Source: a virus. From it: 20,429 nt of DNA. The stretch is taken from positions 1 to 20,429 of the IMG/VR virus record IMGVR_UViG_3300025083_000286; one strand, given 5' to 3'. The first letter of the stretch is position 1. Each line of letters begins with the position of its first letter. Under the pieces are notes generated by a model that saw only the letters and a list, made by a program, of their open reading frames with translations, had not been told where the DNA came from and made no database searches. This document shows, in pieces, positions 1 through 7,158 of this stretch. The translations under genes were made by a program, and so were the position numbers.

Positions 1-1289
1 GTAAAAAATGCTCCCTCCGTTTGACCTATTAAGTCGCTTACGCTTGTTTTGTTACAATCTTCTTGATTCCTCGTTACACTACTCCCATAGGTAGGGATGT
101 AGGATGTTGCGTAGCTTCCTTGTTCCATTTGGAATCCATATACTGATACATCAACATTAGTATCCGTTATTGTTCCTCGTATCTCAAAACCACAATAGTT
201 TGAGGTTACAGGAGAAACCTCCGTGTAGTCAAATCTTTGCCACTCTGGAGTAGCTACAATCGTACTTCTATGCCCTCCTGCATAATGAAATGTTAATGTT
301 TGGTTTGAGCCTGTATTGGATTTCATATAAAAACTCAATGTTGCATCACTTAAAGATACATTTACCAAATCTCTCAAACCACTTCTATCATTTATTGTAC
401 TACCGCAAGTTGCTTGAAATCTAATAGCATTATCAAATCCTTCAGGAGATTCTGTATAATTATTTGTAATTGTTTGGGTGGATGTACCTGTAGTAAACCC
501 TGTCAATGCACCACTTCCACTATATTCGCTATATGGAATATCATTAGTCCTTTGTGGCTCTAACAAGAGTGAAGGACACGAACTATCCGTATAGTCCAAT
601 CTTGGTACATTATCAGTAATACCTCCATATACGGCAGATGTAGTTGTTTCTATATAGTCTCTTGCTACAAGTCCCTGCTCAAGTTGGGCATCTTGGATGT
701 AGATGTTACCTGATGCTGGGAAAGTATTATCAGCATTAGCAGGATATATACGGAATTGAGTAACGCTATCACTATATGTAATAGAACATCTGTACCAACC
801 GCCTCCTACATCTTCAATAGCAGCATCAATAAGATTCCCTGCGGGGCTTCCAAGAGTACCATTATTTAAGTTAAAGAAACTTCTTGGTGCATCCGAACTT
901 GATGCACGAAGAAATACACCTTCTAAAGTTCCTTTCTTTGCATATACCGAAAAAGTATGCACACCGCTTGTAGATGTAGATTGCATCACTCTATCAAATA
1001 CTTGGGCAACATCAAGTTTCCAAGCATCACTACTTCCATCATATCCACTCTGCCCTGATGTCAAAGTAAGAGAGCCTGTCTTTGTCCAAGTGGTAGTAAA
1101 CCCATTACTCTGCAAGAGCAGGTTTTGAGTCTCCTTCTCTATATTACCATCTGCATTAATTCTCGTAGCAGCAGATGAACGAGTGAAAGTAAAATCACCA
1201 TCACCGCTGACTGGCTTCTGCGAGTAGACCTTTCCTGCCTTTGTACCGCTTGGTATTAAGACCAAACTTGATTTGTCGTATATACTCAT
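1..1289 (-). CDS. Tail fibre / adhesin-like protein, C-terminus cut by window edge
   Basis: The frame is open from ATG at 1289 to the left edge (429 codons) and continues outside. It starts one base after the stop of the 599-aa fibre gene. The opening MSIYDKSSLVLIPSG is followed by GDGDFTFTRSSAATRI, the same N-terminal block as that neighbour (SSLAMIP, GDGDFTFSRGSNLAATRV). Two beta-rich carbohydrate-binding-like modules follow. The first ends near DAQLEQGLVARDYIET and the second ends near GFQMEQGSYATSYIPTYG, with CPSLLLEPQRTN between them. The visible part ends in SVSDLIGQTEGAFF, which typically opens a concanavalin/LamG-like domain in phage tail proteins, so that domain probably lies beyond the edge. 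Likely role: a distal tail protein that touches the host surface. The paralogy to the next gene is visible; the role is inferred from domain type and position. Confidence 0.8.
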   Translation of the reverse strand, partial: MSIYDKSSLVLIPSGTKAGKVYSQKPVSGDGDFTFTRSSAATRINADGNIEKETQNLLLQSNGFTTTWTKTGSLTLTSGQSGYDGSSDAWKLDVAQVFDRVMQSTSTSGVHTFSVYAKKGTLEGVFLRASSSDAPRSFFNLNNGTLGSPAGNLIDAAIEDVGGGWYRCSITYSDSVTQFRIYPANADNTFPASGNIYIQDAQLEQGLVARDYIETTTSAVYGGITDNVPRLDYTDSSCPSLLLEPQRTNDIPYSEYSGSGALTGFTTGTSTQTITNNYTESPEGFDNAIRFQATCGSTINDRSGLRDLVNVSLSDATLSFYMKSNTGSNQTLTFHYAGGHRSTIVATPEWQRFDYTEVSPVTSNYCGFEIRGTITDTNVDVSVYGFQMEQGSYATSYIPTYGSSVTRNQEDCNKTSVSDLIGQTEGAFF

Positions 1290-1290
1290 C

Positions 1291-3090
1291 TTATATAGTT
1301 GTTAATGCGATACACTCGCTATCAGTTAATGCCGTGTCAAAGAATAATTTTTGATTCGTGTCCCACTTTGAGTTTCCTGCAAAGTGAAACTTGTCTTGGT
1401 CAAATGGATTGTTAAATCTAGATGATAGTAAAGAACTATCTATTTCATCACTTTTTTTAGAGCCATTCATAAACACTACAAGTTTATCACCATCGTATCT
1501 AATACACATTCTTAATTGAGTATTAGTTCCATTGTAACCTGTAAAACTCCACGAAGCAGGATATGTACTTCCCGATGCTGAAGTTCTGTAACCCAATGAT
1601 GTCGTATATAAATGCATTAGTTCACCACTTGTTGAGCGTAAATAAAATGCTTCTTGTCCTGCTTCAAAATTATCTATGTCAATAAAGTAAGTCCAATTAT
1701 TAGAGGTTGAGATACCTGATGCATTCATACCAAACAATTCGCATTTGTCAAGCGACCTCGTAACCGCAGAACCATAGGTGGGTATATACGAAGTTGGATA
1801 GCTTCCTGCCTCCATTTGCGCACCATAAGTGTAGATATAGTTAGAACCAGACCAACCGCCTGTTTCGCTTTGAGCGTGGCTAATTGGTCTAATTTGAAAT
1901 GCGGTAGCACCACTTCCTGTATTAGTTGTTATAGAACATCTATACCAATCGTTACCCATATCTTCAATAGTGAAAGAAGGAGATAAATCGTCAAATTGAG
2001 ATAACTCCGCAGTTCCTGCAGATAAGTCAAAATTAACTACTGCGGTATCACTACTTTTATCAAATGCTCTCATTGTAAATACTGATGCATCTCCTGCTTT
2101 TGCAAAAACTGATAATGTTACATCAACATTATCCCCAATAGTAGGATAATCATAATATCTTGGAAAATTGTTTGTTGCGGTAAGTTTGACTGCATTATAA
2201 GTACCTTCAGGACTTAATGTATCTGCAGTATTATATTCAGCACTTAATTGTGTGTCTTGAAGATTACCTCCATCAAAATACTCACTTCCTGTAATTGAAT
2301 TACTCCGTTGAGGCTCAAGTAAAAGAGCAGGACACGAACCACTATAATCTAATCTCGGTAAGTCCTCTAATATACCTGCTTGGGCAGTAGAAGAACCTGT
2401 CTCAATGTAGTCAGTAGCAACCAAGCCTAATTCTCTTTGAGCATCGGCAAATAAGATTCCTGATGTACCATCTCCTGCCCAACTACTAACGCCTAAATCT
2501 TCAAGTAGATATACTTGAAATCCATATTGACTTGTGGTTGATGAACCACTACCTGTTATTGATATTCTATACCAACCATTCCCTGCGCTCCGTATGTCGG
2601 TATCAATTAAAGTGCTTCCTAATTGAGAAACTATCGTACCATTACTTAAATCAACTTGTACGGAAAGGTCAGTCGCTCCTGTATATGTAACAAAGTTTAC
2701 AAAATTATATCCATCTGCTTTAGCATAAATACTTGCAGTACGAACATCATACGACCAAGTTTGTATCTGCTTTATTCTATGATATGTTGTACTTGTGCTT
2801 GGAATAATCTTCCACGCATTATTTGAACCATCATACGATGTGTAACCACTTACAGCAGTCGTATTATCCTTGTTCCATTGAGAACGGCTGAAATCGTTAG
2901 AATACAATATCGTATTCTCTCTACCCTTCTCAATAAGACCATTAACATCTACCCTCGTAGCAGCAAGATTTGAACCCCTACTAAAGGTGAAGTCTCCATC
3001 TCCATCCGTAGGGCGTATGCTATACAACTTACCATCCTTTACCGCAGTAGGTATCATTGCTAAACTACTAAAGTCAAATAGTTTACTCAT
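1291..3090 (-). CDS. Tail fibre / adhesin-like protein with two repeated modules and a LamG-like end
   Basis: A 599-aa protein. I chose ATG at 3090 rather than an upstream TTG because its A-T-G-A overlaps the TGA of the preceding gene and because MSKLFDFSSLAMIP lines up with the start of the paralogous next gene. Residues 1-60 form a conserved N-terminal block. Two related modules follow (about 61-231 and 268-440). Each has a [S][IV][YF]AKA strand (120, 327), a [GD]WYR motif (172, 381) and a closing segment DAQRELGLVATDYIET (216) or GAQMEAGSYPTSYIPT (423). Residues 455-599 look like a concanavalin/LamG-type beta sandwich ending in LFFDTALTDSECIALTTI, a common ending for such phage proteins. 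Likely role: receptor binding or surface polysaccharide recognition at the tail tip. No catalytic motif was recognised, so depolymerase activity is not claimed. Confidence 0.82.
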   Translation of the reverse strand: MSKLFDFSSLAMIPTAVKDGKLYSIRPTDGDGDFTFSRGSNLAATRVDVNGLIEKGRENTILYSNDFSRSQWNKDNTTAVSGYTSYDGSNNAWKIIPSTSTTYHRIKQIQTWSYDVRTASIYAKADGYNFVNFVTYTGATDLSVQVDLSNGTIVSQLGSTLIDTDIRSAGNGWYRISITGSGSSTTSQYGFQVYLLEDLGVSSWAGDGTSGILFADAQRELGLVATDYIETGSSTAQAGILEDLPRLDYSGSCPALLLEPQRSNSITGSEYFDGGNLQDTQLSAEYNTADTLSPEGTYNAVKLTATNNFPRYYDYPTIGDNVDVTLSVFAKAGDASVFTMRAFDKSSDTAVVNFDLSAGTAELSQFDDLSPSFTIEDMGNDWYRCSITTNTGSGATAFQIRPISHAQSETGGWSGSNYIYTYGAQMEAGSYPTSYIPTYGSAVTRSLDKCELFGMNASGISTSNNWTYFIDIDNFEAGQEAFYLRSTSGELMHLYTTSLGYRTSASGSTYPASWSFTGYNGTNTQLRMCIRYDGDKLVVFMNGSKKSDEIDSSLLSSRFNNPFDQDKFHFAGNSKWDTNQKLFFDTALTDSECIALTTI

Positions 3091-3350
3091 AATAATTTGT
3101 TTAATTCTGTTATAGTACAAGCATTAGCCTCGGTAGCACCGCCAAGAGAAGATACTCTTATAGAATAATGATTGAATAAAAACTCGCCACCATCAACAGT
3201 AGGGGTTCTTTTAATAGCCTTGTTAACACATTTAGCAGATTCAATAACACCACCATCGCTCTCAACTCTTTCAACAAAGGCTAATACAGAAGCCAATAGC
3301 TTACTGATAACCCTTGATGATATAAGAGATATGCTGTTTATTAAATTCAT
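3087..3350 (-). CDS. Small RV-GG-E-C repeat protein (87 aa)
   Basis: An 87-aa protein starting directly after the TAA of the 88-aa gene (TAAATG). Its TGA overlaps the ATG of the 599-aa fibre gene, so the two are probably translationally coupled. It carries two copies of a 19-residue motif, RVESDGGVIESAKCVNKAI (28-46) and RVSSLGGATEANACTITEL (65-83), 37 residues apart. The same motif and spacing occur in the 106-aa protein two genes upstream, so the two are paralogues. No signal peptide or clear membrane segment is visible. Function is unknown. Position between tube-like and fibre genes suggests a small tail-tip or virion accessory protein, or a fibre assembly factor. Confidence 0.72.
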   Translation of the reverse strand: MNLINSISLISSRVISKLLASVLAFVERVESDGGVIESAKCVNKAIKRTPTVDGGEFLFNHYSIRVSSLGGATEANACTITELNKLL

Positions 3351-3617
3351 TTACAGTATCGCTTTGTAAGCTAATACCTTGCCCGAAGACACAGCAACAC
3401 TGTCAAACTTACCAAAGACAGTAGTACCCTCTGATAGACTAACTGAAGTAAGCGCATCACCTGCTTGTGTTGTGGTTGTTACCACACTGTCCTCTAATGC
3501 TTGAATAGCACGACAAGAATCAGTTGTAGAAGCACCGCCCTCAACCACTCTGAATCCGTAATCACCTGTGGCTGTTTGATAAAAGTTTCCTTCCTTTACG
3601 ATATTTTCGTAAGCCAT
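3351..3617 (-). CDS. Small virion-region protein (88 aa), one degenerate RV-GG-C motif
   Basis: An 88-aa protein starting at ATG 3617, four bases after the stop of the 106-aa gene, and ending immediately before the next ATG. Residues 23-41 (RVVEGGASTTDSCRAIQAL) resemble the repeat in the two flanking proteins but with one residue fewer between R and C. The C-terminal half (GTTVFGKFDSVAVSSGKVLAYK, 64-85, split here by reading as GTTVFGKFD then SVAVSSGKVLAYK) is a beta-rich ending of a kind I recognise in small phage structural proteins. Function is unknown; a decoration or tail-tip accessory role is plausible. The compact operon placement makes it a real gene. Confidence 0.66.
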   Translation of the reverse strand: MAYENIVKEGNFYQTATGDYGFRVVEGGASTTDSCRAIQALEDSVVTTTTQAGDALTSVSLSEGTTVFGKFDSVAVSSGKVLAYKAIL

Positions 3618-3621
3618 TTTA

Positions 3622-3942
3622 TTATTGTTTTAAATTGTATAATTCTGTTATAGTGCAGTTTCTTGCCTCTGTATCTCCACCCGCTAATGCTACACGAGCA
3701 GCGTAAGCCTCAAATAATTCACGGCCTATATTAGCTGTAGGAGAATTGTTTATTTCATTTGCAACACAAGCATAAGACTCTATGGTAGCACCATCCGCAA
3801 GCACTCTTGTGCCAAAGCCTTCATATCCAGAATAAACAGAACTGCCAGAGTATCCACCTCTTACATATAGGTATTTAGGCTGCACATTAACTTGCACAGC
3901 ATCCTTCATATATCCCGTTCCGTTATTCAGTAAATAACCCAT
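3622..3942 (-). CDS. Small RV-GG-E-C repeat protein (106 aa)
   Basis: A 106-aa protein whose ATG at 3942 shares one base with the TAA of the 175-aa gene (TAATG), a typical coupled junction. It contains two copies of the motif, RVLADGATIESYACVANEI (46-64) and RVALAGGDTEARNCTITEL (83-101), with the same 37-residue spacing as in the 87-aa protein. The N-terminal 45 residues are Gly/Tyr/Ser rich (for example YVRGGYSGSSVYSGYEGFG) and absent from the paralogue. Function is unknown. The motif with conserved Arg, Gly-Gly, Glu and Cys could be an oligomerisation or metal-binding unit; that is speculation. Confidence 0.72.
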   Translation of the reverse strand: MGYLLNNGTGYMKDAVQVNVQPKYLYVRGGYSGSSVYSGYEGFGTRVLADGATIESYACVANEINNSPTANIGRELFEAYAARVALAGGDTEARNCTITELYNLKQ

Positions 3943-4469
3943 TAATCAAAAATGGTTTGGTCGCTAAACACCGCTTTATCATTGATTGCCAAAGAAGCGA
4001 TACCACTTTCGGTATTTAGTGTTATATTGACATAAGACTTCTCACCAGTACCTGTACCGCTGTTAGCCTCATAGTTCATCGTTAAGCCATCCATCCACCC
4101 ACTGATGGTCACAGTGTCGTTGTTGTGTAAAAGAACGCAGCAGATGTCCTCTCTGCGGCTCATAAGGTCTATTTGATTTACCTTATTGTCTACAGCAGGA
4201 GCTTGGATAGTAATATCAGTAGAAACAACACCCAATCCATTGGAGGTGTTCTTGTTTTCTGTGAATGTTGTAGTTCCGTCCTTTGGGTTATGCTCAAACT
4301 TTACGGTGTCTACAGTATCAACTTGAGTTACCTGTGTCTCATCAAGAGGATTAAAGGTAATCGTCAAGTCTTTTTGTAATAATAGGACAGCTTTCTTGAT
4401 ACCACCTGTAACTCGTTTGTTACAGTTAATATCAATATCGCTTAATAAAATGCTACAATTGAAAGCCAT
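3942..4469 (-). CDS. Tail-tube-like protein, second paralogue (175 aa)
   Basis: A 175-aa protein that resembles the 197-aa product of the preceding gene at both ends: MAFNCSILLSDIDINC and GGIKKAVLL near the N-terminus, and MNYEANSGTGTGEKSYVNI near the C-terminus, against MACNVNLGNDITYSC, GGIVKLGLV and VDANSGTGRSEKNRFQL in the neighbour. In Bacteroidota phages proteins of this type usually sit with the virion genes and look like major tail or tube proteins; this assignment is from family resemblance and not proven here. An intrinsic terminator lies just upstream (4481-4510), so this copy is probably expressed less than its paralogue and may be a minor tube, tail-completion or tail-tip variant. 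Confidence 0.62.
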   Translation of the reverse strand: MAFNCSILLSDIDINCNKRVTGGIKKAVLLLQKDLTITFNPLDETQVTQVDTVDTVKFEHNPKDGTTTFTENKNTSNGLGVVSTDITIQAPAVDNKVNQIDLMSRREDICCVLLHNNDTVTISGWMDGLTMNYEANSGTGTGEKSYVNITLNTESGIASLAINDKAVFSDQTIFD

Positions 4470-4480
4470 ATATTCTTAAA

Positions 4481-4510
4481 TAAAAAGGGGCGAGGTTTTC
4501 GCCTCACCCC
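4481..4510 (-). terminator. Intrinsic terminator after the first tube-like gene
   Basis: Read on the minus strand, GGGGTGAGG, loop CGAAAA, then CCTCGCCCC forms a 9-bp stem with one central U-G pair, followed at once by UUUUUA. On the plus strand the central pair would be a C-A mismatch and there is no following U run, so the element is directional for the late operon. The next gene starts about 11 nt after it with no visible new promoter, so it probably reduces rather than stops downstream expression. Confidence 0.85.
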
Positions 4511-4516
4511 CTTGTG

Positions 4517-4527
4517 TTAATTTACAA
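4517..4527 (-). repeat. Junction motif TTGTAAATTAA, copy 4
   Basis: Minus-strand TTGTAAATTAA, 8 nt after the stop of the 197-aa gene and just ahead of the terminator stem. It is identical to three other copies at gene junctions (6092-6102, 7932-7942, 15620-15630). Confidence 0.6.
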
Positions 4528-4535
4528 GATTGCTA

Positions 4536-5129
4536 TTAAGCAAGGATGCTACCAGTTAAGGTATCCCAGTTAGCTTTACCAAGGTCACCACCAGTTTCCG
4601 CAAGAGAGAAACCAAGACCAAGCTCATCACCAGTTACGGTCAATTGGAAGCGGTTCTTTTCAGAACGACCAGTTCCAGAGTTAGCGTCAACAGTACCCGC
4701 GTACAATCCGTAGTCCAAACCAACAACGTGGTAAGTTCCAGCAGCAGTCTCAACAAGAGCAACTAATTCAGCACCACCTTTAGAAATTTTGTTTAGTTCA
4801 GATACTTTAGAAGGAGTCATCTTCGGAAGCTCTACAGAAATAGTAGGCACACAAGATACAACACCGTCAGCACTTACAGTTTTTACTTCACTGAATACAG
4901 AGAATCCGTCTTTATTGTTAAAGCTAATCTCAATACCATCTGCTGCATCAATAGCAACAATAGTCCCGCCAATCTCACGGTCACTATTATCTACGGTAGC
5001 GTTTTCAAGTGCGCCACCTGTTTTAAATAGGTCTGATTTATTTACCAAACCAAGCTTAACAATACCACCAATTGCGATGTCATCACAAGAGTAGGTAATA
5101 TCGTTACCAAGATTTACATTACAAGCCAT
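4536..5129 (-). CDS. Tail-tube-like / major virion protein (197 aa)
   Basis: A 197-aa protein located right after the capsid gene. It has a conserved N-terminus (MACNVNLGNDITYSC, then GGIVKLGLV), a middle with alternating hydrophobic strands and a C-terminal DANSGTGRSEKNRFQLTV segment. I associate this architecture with abundant tail (tube) proteins of Bacteroidota phages; a capsid decoration protein is the main alternative. It is bracketed by an RNA hairpin upstream (5147-5166) and an intrinsic terminator downstream (4481-4510), so its message should be as abundant as that of the capsid gene, which fits a multi-copy virion protein. It is paralogous to the 175-aa gene that follows. Start is ATG 5129; the leader is AT-rich without a strong Shine-Dalgarno. 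Confidence 0.68.
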   Translation of the reverse strand: MACNVNLGNDITYSCDDIAIGGIVKLGLVNKSDLFKTGGALENATVDNSDREIGGTIVAIDAADGIEISFNNKDGFSVFSEVKTVSADGVVSCVPTISVELPKMTPSKVSELNKISKGGAELVALVETAAGTYHVVGLDYGLYAGTVDANSGTGRSEKNRFQLTVTGDELGLGFSLAETGGDLGKANWDTLTGSILA

Positions 5130-5146
5130 TTGTTATAGGGTATTAA

Positions 5147-5166
5147 GGAAGGGCCGAAGCCCTTCC
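5147..5166 (-). promoter_or_regulatory. Stable UUCG hairpin between capsid and tube-like genes
   Basis: Minus-strand arms GGAAGGGC and GCCCTTCC form a perfect 8-bp stem closed by a C(UUCG)G tetraloop. The loop reads CGAA on the other strand, so the stable form belongs to the late transcript. It starts 11 nt after the capsid stop. The following bases are UUAAUA, too weak for an efficient terminator. It more likely protects the 3' end of the capsid message or acts as a partial terminator. Confidence 0.75.
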
Positions 5167-5177
5167 GTTAGTTATTA

Positions 5178-6062
5178 TTATGCAGCGTAGACAATCTCGT
5201 CGCCTTTCAAGTAAGAGAAACCTAACTTGAACTGACCCCAGATTTTATCAGAAGACAATTCAGCTTCGTACTTCATATCAATGGCACGAACGTCATTGTA
5301 CTCGTCAGTCAACATTACGATGTTCTGTGCAGCAGAAATCATAAATTGGCCAGCAGGCATAGATGGGAAGTGGATAACTTCCATACCGTAGTAGTTCGGT
5401 ACGCCACCTTCTACAACACCTTGTGGAGTTGTAGTGTATAAACCAGCGATAGCGATTTGGTAAGCTTGCATAGCAGCAGTTCCCAAGAAGATAGCAGGTT
5501 TGAAATCACGGTCAGCATCACCGTAAACAGCAGCCAACATAACGTCAGACATTTCTTCGTAAGCACCTTCCAATTTGTCAAGTACATTAGCAGAAGTGAT
5601 GGCTCCACCAAGTGGGAAGTCTATTACAGAAGCATCAGCAGCCATTTCAGTAGTCAATTCAGTACCTGCAACAGTCAATGCTTTCTCAGCAGACAATTTT
5701 GCGAAGTAGTCAAATACCCAATCCTTGAACTCAGCGTCCATAGTCTCTGGGTTGTTCTGACCTTTCTTCAAAAGAAGACCACGGTAAGAAGACTCAAGAG
5801 CGTTTTTACAGTTTAAGAAAGACCACTTGTAAGTAGTTACAGTCATTTCTTTTTCTCCGATTGTAGCAGCAGAGTTGCCGTCAAACACACAAAGGTCTGA
5901 ACCGAAAGATAATGTAGCGTCAAAGATTGGTACGTTTACCTTAGCTTTAACACCATCTACAAGACGGAAACGGTTTAGTACCGCTGCCGATTTTACCATA
6001 GTATCAATGAAGAGGTCTGGACGTCTGTCACCGTATGGCAAGTTTGATATTACTATACTCAT
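5178..6062 (-). CDS. Major capsid protein (probable)
   Basis: A 294-aa protein starting at ATG 6062 (MSIVISNLPYGDRRPDLF). It lies directly downstream of the protease-scaffold gene and upstream of the tube-like gene, which is the usual capsid position. It has the mixed alpha/beta composition and a length compatible with HK97-fold capsid proteins of Bacteroidota phages, and it ends in a beta-rich stretch (about 225-294: YYGMEVIHFPSMP, QNIVMLTDEYNDVR, IWGQFKLGFSYLKG). No short diagnostic motif exists for this fold, so the call rests on context, length and general resemblance. The 42-nt leader contains a TTGTAAATTAA copy and an A-rich stretch before ATG; a UUCG hairpin follows the stop. Both fit strong expression. 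Confidence 0.8.
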   Translation of the reverse strand: MSIVISNLPYGDRRPDLFIDTMVKSAAVLNRFRLVDGVKAKVNVPIFDATLSFGSDLCVFDGNSAATIGEKEMTVTTYKWSFLNCKNALESSYRGLLLKKGQNNPETMDAEFKDWVFDYFAKLSAEKALTVAGTELTTEMAADASVIDFPLGGAITSANVLDKLEGAYEEMSDVMLAAVYGDADRDFKPAIFLGTAAMQAYQIAIAGLYTTTPQGVVEGGVPNYYGMEVIHFPSMPAGQFMISAAQNIVMLTDEYNDVRAIDMKYEAELSSDKIWGQFKLGFSYLKGDEIVYAA

Positions 6063-6091
6063 TTTATTTTAATTTAAGAGGATTCGTTTAA

Positions 6092-6102
6092 TTAATTTAC
6101 AA
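6092..6102 (-). repeat. Junction motif TTGTAAATTAA, copy 3 (capsid leader)
   Basis: Minus-strand TTGTAAATTAA, 3 nt after the stop of the protease-scaffold gene and about 30 nt before the capsid ATG. With copy 2 it shares the longer form TTGTAAATTAAT. Confidence 0.6.
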
Positions 6103-6105
6103 TAA

Positions 6106-7158
6106 TTACTTGCGGTTAAAGAAGTTGTTAATCATATCTACCTTTTCAGAAGTGATACCATTAAAAACTACTGTCTTGTCTTCTACCGTTTCAGCAACTT
6201 CTTCAGCCTTTTGTTCAGCAGCAAATTGCTCCTCAACTTCAGCTTCGTTAGCTTCTTCTTCAGCAGTAAATTCTTCAGAGACTTCCTCGGCAACTTCTTC
6301 AGTAGCTTCGTACTTGTCATCCTTCATTTCTTCTTTCTCTTCCTCCTCTTTGTGTTCGGGAGTATGAGCCATTTCTTCTTCATCTTCTTCTACAGCAGCG
6401 TTCTCTTCTTGAGACTCACCCATAGACGAGATGTGCTTTTGAATCATTTCAATGGCTTCCTTCAAATCAGAAACACCAGCAAACTTATCTTCAAAAGATG
6501 TCACAGCTTCAAGGAGCGAGTTATTCTCGTTCTCCAAAGCTTCAATTCTTGCTTCGTACTTGTTAGTCATCGTCTCAAATTGAGCCTCCAACTTACCAAG
6601 TTCTTTGCCAAAACTAAATTCGTTCATTTGTTCTTCGTTATTAATTGTTGGTTTAATATCTGCCTTAATCTCAATAGAGAAACCATTTATCTCTCCATTT
6701 TCAATTGCAGTAAATAATTCGTCAGACTCAATCTTTGCCTTCACGAATACGGTTCCGTTTGGTAGCTTGTAACCATAGTCTACAGACTTATCGTTATCAC
6801 TCTCTTTAGTCCAAACTTCAAGCATCACTACATCGTCAGTATCGTTCTGATGGTTAATGCCAAATGCGTTAAATAACCCTTCCTTAGAATACTTGTACAT
6901 AATCTCTTGGATTGTCTCCGCAGTGAAGCGTACATAGTAATATCCCATCTCGGTGGAGAAGCGTAGGATTTCCTTGTTAGGAATCATAATCGGGCCTACA
7001 ACCTCTTTCTTCTTTTCATCAGCAAACATCTGTACCTTCTCTACTTCATTGAAGTGGATGAAGTCCTCCTCAATAGCGGGCTTGTCTACAAGAGAAATCT
7101 TATACATCCCTTGAGCGATGTCATCTAATGTTATATCAAATAATGGTAAGTTATCCAT
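6106..7158 (-). CDS. XkdF-like prohead protease fused to an acidic scaffold
   Basis: A 350-aa protein. I chose ATG 7158 (MDNLPLFDITLDD) because the longer reading from 7209 would add 17 residues inside the upstream coding region. Residues 1-165 resemble the XkdF-like putative serine protease group: VDKPAIEEDFIHF (24-36), a candidate catalytic His in FGINHQND (H103) and the GEINGFSIEIK motif (155-165) with candidate Ser161. Residues about 180-240 are predicted coiled coil (KLEAQFETMTNKYEARIEALENEN region), and about 250-330 is extremely Glu-rich, as in scaffolding domains. Such fusions direct prohead assembly and are then cleaved during maturation. An internal ATG at 6627 (MNEFSFGKELG, residue 178) falls exactly at the protease-scaffold boundary and could give a separate scaffold. 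Confidence 0.82.
   Translation of the reverse strand: MDNLPLFDITLDDIAQGMYKISLVDKPAIEEDFIHFNEVEKVQMFADEKKKEVVGPIMIPNKEILRFSTEMGYYYVRFTAETIQEIMYKYSKEGLFNAFGINHQNDTDDVVMLEVWTKESDNDKSVDYGYKLPNGTVFVKAKIESDELFTAIENGEINGFSIEIKADIKPTINNEEQMNEFSFGKELGKLEAQFETMTNKYEARIEALENENNSLLEAVTSFEDKFAGVSDLKEAIEMIQKHISSMGESQEENAAVEEDEEEMAHTPEHKEEEEKEEMKDDKYEATEEVAEEVSEEFTAEEEANEAEVEEQFAAEQKAEEVAETVEDKTVVFNGITSEKVDMINNFFNRK

Noticed and set aside
3091-3120. TTG start ten codons upstream for the 599-aa fibre
   Set aside because: It would overlap the 87-aa gene more deeply; ATG 3090 gives an ATGA overlap and matches the paralogue's N-terminus.
6110-6717. Plus-strand Ser- and Phe-rich ORFs opposite the protease-scaffold gene
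   Set aside because: They are complements of the repetitive Glu codons of the scaffold region; no start context or family features.
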